Positions 51,665 to 60,942 are shown, counted from the stretch's first letter. The stretch: DNA of 64,000 bases from Bacteroidales bacterium (GCA_015061115.1 SUXE01000005.1:62001-126000); one strand, 5' to 3'. Program-made: numbers and translations. Notes: a model not told the origin generated them from the sequence alone.

Positions 51665-52699
51665 TTATATGATAGGAATATTATATTCTTTGCATTGTGC
51701 GTACATTTCCTCTGGCCAGATGCTGCACTGGATCTCTCCGATGTGGGCCTTGTGAAGGAAGAACATACACAAACGGCTCTGTCCGATACCACCACCGATA
51801 GATAGAGGAAGAGAGCCTTCAAGCAATCTCTTGTGGAAATACAACTCCTTGCGGCTTTCCTTGTCTTCCAATTTCAACTGGCGCTCCAATGCCTCTTTGT
51901 CGACGCGGATACCCATAGAAGAAAGTTCAAGACTCTGGCCAAGGATAGGGTTCCAAACCAAGATGTCTCCGTTCAAACCAGGAAGACCATTCTCACCGAT
52001 AGTAGACCAGTCGTCGTAGTCTGGAGAACGACCGTCGTGCTTCTTTCCGTCGCTCAACTTGCAACCGATACCCATCAAGAAGACCGCGCCATATTTCTTA
52101 GTGATCTCATTCTCACGCTCTTTTGGCGACAAGTTAGGATACATCTTAAGCAACTCCTCTGCGTGGATGAAGAAAATCTCTTCAGGAAGCTGAGGCTTGA
52201 TCTGAGGGTAACGCTCGTAAACGACATATTCAGTCTTTTTCATCACTGAATATATTCTCTTTACGATATTCTTCAAGAAATCGATAGTACGCTCCTCCTT
52301 AGAGATGTGGCGTTCCCAGTCCCACTGGTCAACATATAGAGAGTGAAGGTTATCCATCTCCTCATCAGGACGGATAGCGTTCATGTCAGTGTAAAGACCG
52401 TATCCCTGCTCGATGCCGTAGTCGGCAAGCATCATACGTTTCCACTTTGCAAGAGAGTGGACAACCTCAGCGCAACGGTCGCCCATATCCTTGATAGGGA
52501 AGCTTACAGGACGTTCGATACCGTTCAAGTCATCGTTGATACCAGTGCCCTTCATCACGAAAAGAGGCGCAGTGACACGACGCAAATGAAGTTCAGCGGA
52601 TAGGCAGCTTTCGAAGAAGTCCTTCACGCATTTGATACCCAACTCAGTCTGTTTGATGTCGAGGATGGGTGTATAGTTAATCGGCTTAATAACTTTCAT
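51665..52699 (-). CDS. asnA: Aspartate-ammonia ligase (asparagine synthetase A)
   Basis: A 344-residue class-II aminoacyl-tRNA-synthetase-like enzyme that makes asparagine from aspartate, ammonia and ATP. Typical segments: KVIKPINYTPILDIKQTELGIKCVKDFFE, FVMKGTGINDDLNG, ERPVSFPIKDM, DQWDWERHI and the C-terminal SIGGGIGQSRLCMFFL. The length matches the family. It has a full promoter upstream and is monocistronic. Confidence 0.97.
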   Translation of the reverse strand: MKVIKPINYTPILDIKQTELGIKCVKDFFESCLSAELHLRRVTAPLFVMKGTGINDDLNGIERPVSFPIKDMGDRCAEVVHSLAKWKRMMLADYGIEQGYGLYTDMNAIRPDEEMDNLHSLYVDQWDWERHISKEERTIDFLKNIVKRIYSVMKKTEYVVYERYPQIKPQLPEEIFFIHAEELLKMYPNLSPKERENEITKKYGAVFLMGIGCKLSDGKKHDGRSPDYDDWSTIGENGLPGLNGDILVWNPILGQSLELSSMGIRVDKEALERQLKLEDKESRKELYFHKRLLEGSLPLSIGGGIGQSRLCMFFLHKAHIGEIQCSIWPEEMYAQCKEYNIPII

Positions 52700-52749
52700 T
52701 TTGGTTTAATTTTCTCTTTATTGAGTTTTCTCACGAAAGAAAACATACG

Positions 52750-52782
52750 CAAATTTATATCTTTTTTTTAAATATCAGCAAA
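52750..52782 (-). promoter_or_regulatory. Promoter of asnA
   Basis: On the minus strand TTTG (52779-52782) and TAAATTTG (52750-52757) are 21 bp apart; the start codon is 50 bp further on. Confidence 0.7.
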
Positions 52783-52907
52783 ATTACCTTACAAATTGTC
52801 TAAGAAAAAGTGATTTTTGCCATAAATCTGATTGCCAAATAAGTATCAGAGATATAAATATGATAATGGAAGAAGACGGGAGAGAGACCAATTTTATGGT
52901 AAACAGG

Positions 52908-52938
52908 TTGTGTCAGAAGGCTAAATTTTATATTTTTG
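52908..52938 (+). promoter_or_regulatory. Promoter of tRNA-Arg
   Basis: TTG (52908-52910) and TATTTTTG (52931-52938) are 20 bp apart and 30 bp before the tRNA. Confidence 0.7.
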
Positions 52939-52968
52939 CACCGCTTTATCAGATAACTGTTATAGCGA

Positions 52969-53042
52969 GGCCCCGTAGTTTAGCTGTATAAAATGTCAGA
53001 TTCCGGTTCTGAAGAGCGCGGGTTAGAATCCCGCCGGGGTCA
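52969..53042 (+). tRNA. tRNA-Arg (anticodon CCG)
   Basis: A 74-nt cloverleaf: acceptor GGCCCCG/CGGGGTC, D arm with GTTT/AAAT, anticodon stem TCAGA/TCTGA with loop TTCCGGT (anticodon CCG at positions 34-36, reading CGG), T arm GCGGG/CCCGC with loop TTAGAAT. CCA is not encoded (ACAAA follows). Confidence 0.93.
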
Positions 53043-53270
53043 CAAAGATAGTTTCTAATATGTTGATTTTTAGTGTGTTGGTGATTTTATTTGAGGTTGC
53101 TCCCCGAATTACTCCCCATTTATTATTGTACTGTTTATGAAAAACTTGTTTTGAACTGAGAAAATAACTATCAATATATGTATTAAAAAGCTAGCACTTA
53201 TAAAATTTTGAAGTATTTTACCTCATTTTAGATATAAGTTTTGAGTAAACAAAAAATGTTTCACTTTATG
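53043..53270. other. Possible integration scar after tRNA-Arg
   Basis: After the tRNA comes a minus-strand segment reading like an integrase C-terminal end (KWGVIRGATS around 53090-53118), with the repeat CTCCCCGAATTACTCCCC at 53099-53116. No integrase gene or second att copy is seen. Suggestive only. Confidence 0.3.
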
Positions 53271-53825
53271 TTATTTGCTATTGCCCAATAGAAGATATGT
53301 ATAAAATGGACCTACTTCAGACATTGTACTATATCCCGTCCAGGAATTAGTTAAATCAGGTCTGTTTTTGATGAACCATTTTTCTACCTTATTTGCGTTG
53401 TTTCTACTTGAGGTCATGTATTTTACAATCATTCGTTCCCAGTGCATTTCTGGGTCACGATTTATATGTTCGTAGAAGCGTCGTTTAGGATCGTTTGTTA
53501 TTCCAACTTTTACATTTTTATAATGTCTTTGATATTGTCCAATAGCTCTATTTAATCTTTCGTAAATATCTTTTGGCCAACCTGTATGATATTCGTATTC
53601 GGGGAAAATTTGAGTGATTTCTATTAGTCCTTTATCAAAATCTTGCTCCAATGTTATTGAGGTATATGGTCGTACCCTTGAAAAATCAGAGACATAAAAA
53701 CCATACGTTTCTTTTAAGATATTGTAAATTTCAAGTTGTTCTGCTTTTGTCTTTTCTGATATTTTTTCCAAAAGATTTTTGATCTTTCTGTATTCGTTCC
53801 TGCTAAATATTGTGTAATGTGGCAT
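53271..53825 (-). CDS. Hypothetical protein with GIY-YIG-like region
   Basis: A 184-residue, A+T-rich gene. Its central-to-C-terminal part contains VKVGITNDPKRRFYEHINRDPEMHWE, resembling the second half of GIY-YIG nuclease domains (YIG..NDP..R...H), with a conserved Arg and a later AxKVEKWFI helix that may supply the Glu. The N-terminal GIY strand is less clear. It may be a nuclease of a mobile element that entered at the tRNA-Arg, but could equally be an orphan gene. Confidence 0.65.
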   Translation of the reverse strand: MPHYTIFSRNEYRKIKNLLEKISEKTKAEQLEIYNILKETYGFYVSDFSRVRPYTSITLEQDFDKGLIEITQIFPEYEYHTGWPKDIYERLNRAIGQYQRHYKNVKVGITNDPKRRFYEHINRDPEMHWERMIVKYMTSSRNNANKVEKWFIKNRPDLTNSWTGYSTMSEVGPFYTYLLLGNSK

Positions 53826-54200
53826 ACCTTGGTGTTTGATTACAACTAAGAATTTAGAAATTTGTGCTATGCAAAAGTTTTGTTGAATAGCATATCGCTT
53901 TTTTCAATAGGTTAATACTTTCCTCTTTTTTGAGATTGGGTGATCAATCCAAAACTGACAAAAAGCCTTCAAATTTATAATTTTTTTATTACACAGACAT
54001 ATGTATGAAATAAACTTTGATGGATCCGTTATTCTCCTTAAACATTGATGATGCCTGGATTCTTTGTGATGCAATATCTTTTTGTTCGTTTTACCCCATT
54101 CCCCCAATCAACATTTCCCCCTTATCTTCTTTAACCTTCCACATCTTTACAATTTTATCCTTACCTTTGTCTAAATTTGTAGAGAATTTAATATTAGAGC
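53826..54200. other. 375-bp intergenic region before PrsW
   Basis: It holds the promoter elements TACCTTTG (54162-54169) and TAAATTTG (54172-54179) ahead of the PrsW gene. No gene is convincing; a plus-strand open frame from 54017 runs across the PrsW start and is taken as chance. Confidence 0.45.
54172..54179 (+). promoter_or_regulatory. -7 element of prsW-like gene
   Basis: TAAATTTG, 21 bp before the ATG; a second candidate TACCTTTG lies 10 bp upstream. Confidence 0.5.
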
Positions 54201-54863
54201 ATGTTACTACTAGTTACTATAGCAGTTTTGCCGGCATTATTATTGCTGGTTTATATGGGATGGAAAGACCGTCAGCATCCGGAACCTGTATCTTGTTTGT
54301 TGAAGGGTTTGTTTTTTGGTTGTCTTTCTGTAATCGTTTCGCTGAGCATAACATCTACGTTTGGAGATTTCGGAGATCCTATACTTGATGCGTTCTTCAA
54401 TGCCGCTATCCCTGAGGAATTCGCCAAATTGCTTATGTTCTGGTTGCTGATCCGTAAGAATAAGAATTTTGATGAGCCGATCGACAGCATCGTATATGCG
54501 GTTTATGTGTCGTTGGGCTTTGCCGCTGTTGAGAATATTTTGTATTTGGTAGACGAGGAGGATTTCTTCTCTACAGCCTTCTCACGTGCTGTATTCTCTG
54601 TTCCCGGTCATTTCTGTTTTGCTGTTTGCATGGGATTCTGTTATGGAATGGCCCGTTTCGGACAGAAACTAAAGATCGTATATTATCCGATGGCTTTTAT
54701 TGGCCCTGTCCTTCTTCATGGCACGTATGATGCTTTGCTTATGTCGATAGGCGACGACGATTCTTGGATAATTATAATCATGATTTGGCTTGTGTTCTGC
54801 ATTTTGATGTATCGTGCGGCTGTAAAGCGTATTAACAAACTACGCGAATGTCCACCGGCATAA
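54201..54863 (+). CDS. PrsW-family intramembrane metalloprotease
   Basis: A 220-residue membrane protein with seven to eight helices. The PrsW motifs are all present: EE in AAIPEEFAKLL near residue 73, GFAAVENILY near 107-116, and histidines in FSVPGHFCFAV and LHGTYDALL. In Bacillus PrsW cuts an anti-sigma factor; the substrate here is unknown and no anti-sigma gene is adjacent. Confidence 0.9.
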   Translation: MLLLVTIAVLPALLLLVYMGWKDRQHPEPVSCLLKGLFFGCLSVIVSLSITSTFGDFGDPILDAFFNAAIPEEFAKLLMFWLLIRKNKNFDEPIDSIVYAVYVSLGFAAVENILYLVDEEDFFSTAFSRAVFSVPGHFCFAVCMGFCYGMARFGQKLKIVYYPMAFIGPVLLHGTYDALLMSIGDDDSWIIIIMIWLVFCILMYRAAVKRINKLRECPPA

Positions 54864-54934
54864 AACGCCTAAGGCGTAATTTTGAATTTGCAATTCCTAT
54901 AACTAAAAATTCTTTTACAATATTCAATTTTTTT

Positions 54935-54942
54935 GTATTTTT
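54935..54942 (+). promoter_or_regulatory. -7 element with a long leader
   Basis: TATTTTTG followed by a leader of nearly 190 bases before the next gene. The leader contains GGGGGATGTTTTCCC-like complementarity (54962-54976) and may be structured. Confidence 0.45.
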
Positions 54943-55132
54943 GCACCCTGAATGAAAAAAAGGGGGATGTTTTCCCGTTTATGTATGATTCCTGGTGAAT
55001 AAAAATTCATTCAGAGGATGGCATCATAGCTGAATCTCTTGACTTGTATGAATGTATATGGGTTAGGGGATTTTTTCATTTGAAAGGAGAATTTTAATAA
55101 TTTGTAACTTGATTGACCTTAGGACTACAATA

Positions 55133-55939
55133 TTGAATAAACTTTTGTCGCTTTTGCTGGCGATATTGGCTTTCTGTTCTATTCCCGTTTCGGCTGAGCC
55201 TGTTGACAGGGACACTGTTTTCATTGATAGTCTGAATGTCAGGTTTAATCTGGATGATCCTGTGATTAAATCTGGAGTGATTGACTTCTATATCGACAGC
55301 ATCGGCGTCGCTTCTAATGATTTCCTTAAATTCATAACGCTTGTAGCCACTCCTTATGATTTCTCCAAACAACAGATAAACAGAATCTTCGACACTGCGT
55401 CTACTCAATATAAAGAGACTCGTATCCTCACGTATCTGAAATATTTCAATGACAAATCTTACGTTCCGATCGTGAAGGAATGGTTTGGAAAGAGTGATAA
55501 ACGTGCCAAAACTTTGTATGAATCGATCTTGTTTGAGTTTGGCGACAAGGAGATAAGCGATCAATGGGAGAACACTATGAGAGGATGCTCGACTGTGAGT
55601 AAGATGATACCTATGTCGATCGGACAGTATTTGCCTGTCATTTGTGGACGTTTTCCTGACAGAAGGTTTTGCGATTGCGTTTTGGATTTCATGATAAACC
55701 ATCAGAATCAATATTTTGTGTATAAAGATTTTAATGGGGATATCGAATATGACGACGTTGTGTATTTTATCAGTTTTTTCCTTGTGGACCGACTGACTGG
55801 ATTCCCTGATGCGTTTGCATTTAATAAGTATGTACGCAATGTCGGTAAAAACAGATATGTTTCGTTCACGCAGGCGGACAAGGATAGGATAATCAAGTGG
55901 TGTAAGTTGCACCGTCGCGATTATGAGTTTGAAAAATAG
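55133..55939 (+). CDS. Secreted protein of unknown function
   Basis: About 268 residues from TTG at 55133 (LNKLLSLLLAILAFCSIPVSAE, signal peptide); an in-frame TTG at 55109 is an alternative and no ATG fits. The mature part is alpha-helical with HEAT-like alternation (YKETRILTYLKYFNDKSYVPIVKEWFGKSDKRAKTLYESIL), suggesting a periplasmic solenoid. No family recognised. Confidence 0.7.
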   Translation: MNKLLSLLLAILAFCSIPVSAEPVDRDTVFIDSLNVRFNLDDPVIKSGVIDFYIDSIGVASNDFLKFITLVATPYDFSKQQINRIFDTASTQYKETRILTYLKYFNDKSYVPIVKEWFGKSDKRAKTLYESILFEFGDKEISDQWENTMRGCSTVSKMIPMSIGQYLPVICGRFPDRRFCDCVLDFMINHQNQYFVYKDFNGDIEYDDVVYFISFFLVDRLTGFPDAFAFNKYVRNVGKNRYVSFTQADKDRIIKWCKLHRRDYEFEK

Positions 55940-56127
55940 GGGAGACGGGAATGCCTCCAAAGTTTGGGTTAGTTACAGAATCTAAGTAAAAATGCGATTT
56001 GTGTTATAGATTATTCGTTTTGATGTTAAAAAAATGTTAAATTAGTCATTAAATAAGACTTTTCGTGTGAAAAAATCTAAATATTTATTTCTTTTGCGAT
56101 ATACAAGTTAGACTAAAACAAACGGTT

Positions 56128-56934
56128 ATGAAACAAACTAGATTTATTTCTGTCGTTATCGCGACAATTTTACTGCTCTGTTCAGCAGACGTTTTCGCCC
56201 AGCGTTATCATGGTAATCGAGGATCTTCTGGAAGTGGAGGACGATCTGTGTGTAAGTCTTCTCATTCCTCGCGTTCTTCAGGTTCGAAATCGCGTTCAAA
56301 ATGTAGCTATGGCAAAGAATATTTTGACAGAGGTTCTTGTAGTACTTATGAATATAATTATAACAATAGGCTTATTAAAAGTATAGCGACTAGACCTGCT
56401 TCCAAAAGCATTATTAATAATGGTTATACTCCTGCCATTTACTTTTCAAAAAGAGATGTTTTAAACTCGTCTTGTCCGAATTATGGATATGAGGTGAGCA
56501 AAAGGAGAGCGACAAAAGGTTCTGTTTTGGTACATCATTCGACAGGCGATCTTTATTATCGTGATGGAATCTTCTTTTCTAAATGTCCTGATAGTCGTAA
56601 GTATGCGATTCATAAACCTAGTTGTGGTTTGCATGTCCCTGTTTTACCAGACTCTAGTAGTATGTATGAGTTGAATGGAACGGCTTATTATTACTATTAT
56701 GCTACATATTATACATTTGATGAGTCGACGTTGGATTTTGTAGTTGTGACTCCTCCTGTTGGTCTAGTGGTAGATAAAGTGCCTTGTGATGCAAAGGAGG
56801 TCATTGTGGATGAAGACCATTATTATATTGTTGGTAATGTGTTGTATAAGGAAGTCGATTCTAAGTATGAGGTTGCGACGTTGGATAAAGAAGCATTGAA
56901 TCAGATAAAAGATTTCTTAGCGTCTAATAAATGA
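56128..56934 (+). CDS. DUF6515-family secreted protein (paralog 1)
   Basis: A 268-residue protein: signal peptide MKQTRFISVVIATILLLCSADVFAQ, a low-complexity Ser/Gly/Arg region, then the conserved C-terminal half with VHHSTGDLYYRDGIFFS, YELNGTAYYYYYATYY and VVVTPPVGLVVDKVP. The YYYY-type strand and PPVG loop are the DUF6515 pattern as I know it. Cell-envelope protein of unknown function. A second copy lies at 59903-60691. Confidence 0.85.
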   Translation: MKQTRFISVVIATILLLCSADVFAQRYHGNRGSSGSGGRSVCKSSHSSRSSGSKSRSKCSYGKEYFDRGSCSTYEYNYNNRLIKSIATRPASKSIINNGYTPAIYFSKRDVLNSSCPNYGYEVSKRRATKGSVLVHHSTGDLYYRDGIFFSKCPDSRKYAIHKPSCGLHVPVLPDSSSMYELNGTAYYYYYATYYTFDESTLDFVVVTPPVGLVVDKVPCDAKEVIVDEDHYYIVGNVLYKEVDSKYEVATLDKEALNQIKDFLASNK

Positions 56935-57005
56935 CAGGATGTATGGTAATTGACCTTTGATTAAGTAATCCAATGGTTGGTTATATTTAATTGTTGGATT
57001 TTGTA

Positions 57006-57013
57006 TAATTTTG
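57006..57013 (+). promoter_or_regulatory. -7 element of duplicated membrane protein gene
   Basis: TAATTTTG, 61 bp before the ATG at 57075. No -33 TTTG at the right distance. Confidence 0.4.
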
Positions 57014-57074
57014 TTGTCATCAGCATTTCTGTTTGAAATTTCTAACAGAAGATGTTGATGACAATTTTTTTGAT

Positions 57075-58013
57075 ATGGATAAGGAATTGATTGTAAAGAC
57101 ATCTCGCTTCAATTTATTATTGATGTATGGAGTAGGGGGTGGTATAATTGTTTGTTTGAGTTATTTGCTTTGGGGACTATATGAGGAAGGTTCAAATGGT
57201 TTTGGCTTTTTTTGCGTTATTTTAGGGCTCTTCATTTTGGGTGGACTTTATATGATTGTTAATGCGTATATTGTCAAAGACGACTATATATGTGTAAATC
57301 AAAAAGGTATCTCCGTTGATGCCCATAATAGTGACTTTATTCCTAAACGTTGCATGTTCTCTTATAGATGGAGTGAGTTGTCAACTTATGTGCTGGATGT
57401 TGTTGGGTACAAAAGTATGTCTCATTCCTGTCTTGAATTATATGATAAAAATGAAAATCTAATTCAAAAAGTGAAGTTTCAGTCTCTTTTGGGAGCTGAA
57501 ATGAATCGTTTTGATGCATATGTGCCAGAAGCGTTTCTTTGTAAACCTGCTTATGATTATTTAAGGTATGGTAGAACAACCTTCTTTTCAAGATCTGATA
57601 ATTCAAAAACATTGTTGTTTTTGGGTTTGTTTTTTCTTTTGGGTGCTATAGCTTTTTTTGTTTTATTCATAAAAATAGCAGATGACAGTTTGGTGGCTGA
57701 ATTATGTATGCCTGGAATCTTTTTCATATATGGGTTAGTTTATATTTATGGTGGAGTAGTAACGAAAAAGGATCGTCTCATTTTTGAGAAAAAAGGATTG
57801 ACAATAGATTTGCATACGACATCGTTGTTCCGACATAAGCATAAAGTATTGCCTTTTGACAGTTTTTATTATTATAATGTTTCGCTAACGTCATCGCAAT
57901 GTGAACTCCAATTTTTAGATCAGGACAAAAATGAGATATTTTCATGTGATTGCACTAACTTGACAAATACGAGATATTTGGACTGGATGTTGAAATGGCG
58001 TTTGTCAAAATAA
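57075..58013 (+). CDS. Membrane protein with internally duplicated PH-like domain
   Basis: About 312 residues from ATG 57075 (MDKELIVKTSRFNLLL); a TTG-started extension from 57033 is possible. The protein has two halves of the same plan: two membrane helices, then a beta-rich soluble domain (DDYICVNQKGISVDA ... LELYDKNENLIQKV and KKDRLIFEKKGLTIDL ... ELQFLDQDKNEIFSCDC). The soluble parts resemble bacterial PH-like folds. Function unknown. Confidence 0.75.
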   Translation: MDKELIVKTSRFNLLLMYGVGGGIIVCLSYLLWGLYEEGSNGFGFFCVILGLFILGGLYMIVNAYIVKDDYICVNQKGISVDAHNSDFIPKRCMFSYRWSELSTYVLDVVGYKSMSHSCLELYDKNENLIQKVKFQSLLGAEMNRFDAYVPEAFLCKPAYDYLRYGRTTFFSRSDNSKTLLFLGLFFLLGAIAFFVLFIKIADDSLVAELCMPGIFFIYGLVYIYGGVVTKKDRLIFEKKGLTIDLHTTSLFRHKHKVLPFDSFYYYNVSLTSSQCELQFLDQDKNEIFSCDCTNLTNTRYLDWMLKWRLSK

Positions 58014-58046
58014 GTGATTTATGGTAAACTAATAAAATGATGAGTT

Positions 58047-58451
58047 ATGAATTCAGAAAATAAGGATACGTCAAGTATCATTATTGTAAGGATATTGCAT
58101 GTTGTGGCATGTATAATTGTATTCTTTTTGGGAGGATGTTTTTTATCTTTCGCTTCGCATCATAATAGTGGAGATGGTGCTTTGGGTGCTTTGGGACTTC
58201 TTTTAATATTGGCAGTTCAATTTGTAGTCGTATTATTCGGTCTTATCACAATAAATGTTGTCGTTCATAAGAAGTCTGGAAGGTTAATTATTCCGTCTGT
58301 TTTATTGTTGTTTTGCACCTCATTATTTTGGTTCTTGGATGAAAAGGAATTGGGTATATCTTTCGTTTGTTTAGTCCCGGTTTGTGGTATTATAAGTTAT
58401 TTGTGCGACAGATGGATTGAACGTTTAAAGAAAAAGTTGGATATAAAATAG
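58047..58451 (+). CDS. Small integral membrane protein
   Basis: A 134-residue protein with four predicted membrane helices (IIIVRILHVVACIIVFFLGG, GALGLLLILAVQFVVVLFGL, LIIPSVLLLFCTSLFWFL, ISFVCLVPVCGIISYL) and a basic C-terminal tail. It starts 33 bp after the preceding membrane protein gene and is probably co-transcribed. No family recognised. Confidence 0.75.
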   Translation: MNSENKDTSSIIIVRILHVVACIIVFFLGGCFLSFASHHNSGDGALGALGLLLILAVQFVVVLFGLITINVVVHKKSGRLIIPSVLLLFCTSLFWFLDEKELGISFVCLVPVCGIISYLCDRWIERLKKKLDIK

Positions 58452-58472
58452 GAAATAATTATCCAATTTTTA

Positions 58473-58521
58473 TTTAGCATTTAGCATTTAGCATTTAGCA
58501 TTTAGCATTTAGCATTTAGCA
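58473..58521 (+). repeat. Seven tandem copies of TTTAGCA
   Basis: Exactly seven perfect 7-bp units (58473-58521), followed by TTTAATA at the end of the rarA gene. It is a simple sequence repeat prone to slippage, next to the rarA stop at 58523. Confidence 0.9.
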
Positions 58522-58522
58522 T

Positions 58523-59797
58523 TTAATATTTCTTAAACTCTCCCCACAATCTGGTCATCTGCTCTTTCATCTTTATTTCAGCCGCACTGTCGCCTCCATT
58601 CCATAGCTGTACACCGGAGATAGCGTCAGGCATATATTGCTGCGCGTAGAAATGGCCGGGATAGTCGTGTGGATAACGGTACTCAGCTCCATATCCCATC
58701 TGCTCCATCAGTTTGGTCGGAGCGTTACGGATATTGAGTGGCACTGGCAGATCTCCCGTCTTCTGCACCATATCAAGAGCCGCTCCGATAGCCTTGTATG
58801 CGGAGTTGCTTTTCGGGCTTGTGGCGAGATAGATAGTCGCCTCTGCCAAGACGATTCTGCCTTCAGGCCATCCGATCTTCTGTATTGCGTCAAACGCCGC
58901 ATTGGCAAGCAACAGAGCGTTAGGATTGGCAAGACCTATATCCTCGGCAGCGGAAATCACAAGTCGACGGGCGATAAACTTCGGGTCTTCTCCTCCTGCC
59001 ACCATTCGTCCAAGCCAGTAGATGGCTGCGTCGGGATCGGAACCTCTGATACTTTTTATAAAAGCTGAGATAATATCATAGTGAAGCTCTCCGTTCTTGT
59101 CGTAAGCGCTTGGATTCTGTTGCAGACGTATGGTAATCAAATCGTCTGTCAGTTCCACCGTCTCCTTATCCTGCTCCGCATTGCAGACAAGGTCGATGAT
59201 ATTCAGCATTTTTCTCGCGTCGCCACCAGAGAAACGGAGTAGGGCATTCGTCTCCTTCAACACCACATTCATTTTTTTCAGCTCATAATCAGTGGCGATC
59301 GCTTTTTCGGCGAGACGCAATAGATCCTCATTTTCAAGAGGCTTCAACACATACACCTGACAGCGTGAAAGCAATGGGGTGATCACCTCAAAAGATGGGT
59401 TTTCCGTCGTCGCACCTATCAATGTGACCACGCCTCTCTCCACAGCGCTCAATAATGAATCCTGCTGCGACTTGGAGAAACGGTGGATCTCGTCGATGAA
59501 CAGGATAGGGGCTTGCGTGTCGAATCCACGTGAATGTTTAGCCTTTTCCAGCACCTCACGTATGTCCTTCACTCCGGAAGATATCGCGCTCAGAGTGAAA
59601 AACGGCAGACGAAGTTGCTCGGCAATGATTCCTGCAAGAGTCGTTTTTCCCACACCCGGAGGCCCCCACAGAATGAATGACGAGATTTTTCCAGAGTCGA
59701 TCATACGGCGAAGCACAGCACCCTCTCCGATGAGATGCTGCTGTCCAACATAGTCCTCCAGCGATTTTGGACGCATTCTTTCTGCTAATGGCTGCAT
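58523..59797 (-). CDS. rarA: Replication-associated recombination protein A (AAA ATPase)
   Basis: About 424 residues from the ATG ending at 59797 (MQPLAERMRPKSLEDYVGQQHLIGEG). An upstream in-frame start at 59878 is unlikely because the promoter element lies inside that extension. Walker A is GPPGVGKTT, Walker B LFIDEIHRF, followed by sensor GATTENPSFE; the C-terminal region with AAEDIGLANPNALLLANAAFDA is typical of RarA/MgsA. It acts on stalled replication forks and binds single-stranded-DNA-binding protein. Confidence 0.95.
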   Translation of the reverse strand: MQPLAERMRPKSLEDYVGQQHLIGEGAVLRRMIDSGKISSFILWGPPGVGKTTLAGIIAEQLRLPFFTLSAISSGVKDIREVLEKAKHSRGFDTQAPILFIDEIHRFSKSQQDSLLSAVERGVVTLIGATTENPSFEVITPLLSRCQVYVLKPLENEDLLRLAEKAIATDYELKKMNVVLKETNALLRFSGGDARKMLNIIDLVCNAEQDKETVELTDDLITIRLQQNPSAYDKNGELHYDIISAFIKSIRGSDPDAAIYWLGRMVAGGEDPKFIARRLVISAAEDIGLANPNALLLANAAFDAIQKIGWPEGRIVLAEATIYLATSPKSNSAYKAIGAALDMVQKTGDLPVPLNIRNAPTKLMEQMGYGAEYRYPHDYPGHFYAQQYMPDAISGVQLWNGGDSAAEIKMKEQMTRLWGEFKKY

Positions 59798-59825
59798 TTT
59801 ATTTAATAAATGTGAAAATTCACCA

Positions 59826-59833
59826 CAAAAATA
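59826..59833 (-). promoter_or_regulatory. -7 element of rarA
   Basis: The minus strand reads TATTTTTG, 28 bp before the chosen start; it lies within the longer open frame and argues against it. Confidence 0.6.
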
Positions 59834-59902
59834 AGATTTGCCAGTAGAAAAATCTAATAATTTTATTTTCATTTGCATCGTAAAACAAAAAAACGAAAGA
59901 TT

Positions 59903-60691
59903 ATGAAACAGACTAAATTGATATTCGCTGCAATCGCAACATGTTTGCTATTCAGCTCGGCAGACGCTTTCGCTCAGCGTTCACATGGAGGTTCGGAGTC
60001 ATCTGCTCGACCATCAACGTCTACTTCGGTGTCTGCTTCACCTTCGACCAGCTCATCAAGCAGCTCTTCAAAGGGAAATGTATCGTCAGCACGTAATGAG
60101 CGTTCGGCACGTCCGACAGCTCAGCCAGCACATAAGCCATCTTCTCACCAGGCAGCTCCTCCAAAGGCTCCAAACCGTGTAGAGCGTGGTCCAGTGTCAA
60201 CATCGTCTCCAAGCAAGCGTCTTCAGCCGCATAAGGTGGCTCCAGGAGCCAATTATCACAAGAAGCCACATTATGGCTCTGCGGTATCAATGAAGAAGGC
60301 TACTAAGAAGTCGCATGTGATCAAGCATCATACAGGGGATTATTACTATCGTGACGGTATTTTCTACCGTTTCCACAACAACAAGTATACAATCCATCGT
60401 CCACATGCAGGATTCCGTGTAGCATCAATTCCAGAGTATCGTCTCGTTAGGGTTAACGGAGTGTCGTACTACTATTACTATGGTACATTCTACTCTTACG
60501 TTGCTCCATCTCGTGAGTATGTTGTAGTGGCACCTCCTGTAGGAGCGATAGTTGAGAGTATCCCTGAGGGTTACGAGAAAATTGATATCAACGGCAATAC
60601 TTACTACACTGTTGGTGGAGTGCAGTATAAGGCTGTGATTTTCAATGGTGAGATTTGGTATGAGGTAATTAAGGTCGACGACGACTATTGA
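59903..60691 (+). CDS. DUF6515-family secreted protein (paralog 2)
   Basis: About 262 residues from ATG 59903 (MKQTKLIFAAIATCLLFSSADAFAQ, signal peptide). A Ser/Thr/Pro-rich low-complexity region follows, then HVIKHHTGDYYYRDGIFY, VNGVSYYYYYGTFYSYV and VVAPPVGAIVESIPEGYEKI. It is a paralog of 56128-56934; the two share signal peptide and domain but not the linker. Codon use here resembles highly expressed genes. Confidence 0.88.
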   Translation: MKQTKLIFAAIATCLLFSSADAFAQRSHGGSESSARPSTSTSVSASPSTSSSSSSSKGNVSSARNERSARPTAQPAHKPSSHQAAPPKAPNRVERGPVSTSSPSKRLQPHKVAPGANYHKKPHYGSAVSMKKATKKSHVIKHHTGDYYYRDGIFYRFHNNKYTIHRPHAGFRVASIPEYRLVRVNGVSYYYYYGTFYSYVAPSREYVVVAPPVGAIVESIPEGYEKIDINGNTYYTVGGVQYKAVIFNGEIWYEVIKVDDDY

Positions 60692-60722
60692 TAGTATTAG
60701 AATATGAATTAAATAAAATCGG

Positions 60723-60753
60723 AAAGACGGGCAGTGATGTCCGTCTTTTTTTG
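60723..60753 (+). terminator. Terminator of DUF6515 gene 2
   Basis: AAAGACGG (60723-60730) and CCGTCTTT (60741-60748) with a following T-run. Confidence 0.85.
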
Positions 60754-60942
60754 TTATTATCTCCTATTAATTATTATTGTCATGCTAAGCTATCGATTTT
60801 CGATAAATAGTCTAAATCCCATAAAAAAAATACGTGCGGAGAGGGATTTCGCTAGATTGATGTTAATGTTAAATTATGTGAAAATAATGTTTGTTTTTTT
60901 TGATTGTCTGCTGTAAAACATCGCTATAAAACGTTTTTTGAG

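Noticed and set aside
54017-54388. 123-codon frame overlapping the PrsW start
   Set aside because: It would bury the promoter elements and the start of a clear PrsW protein and has no domain of its own.
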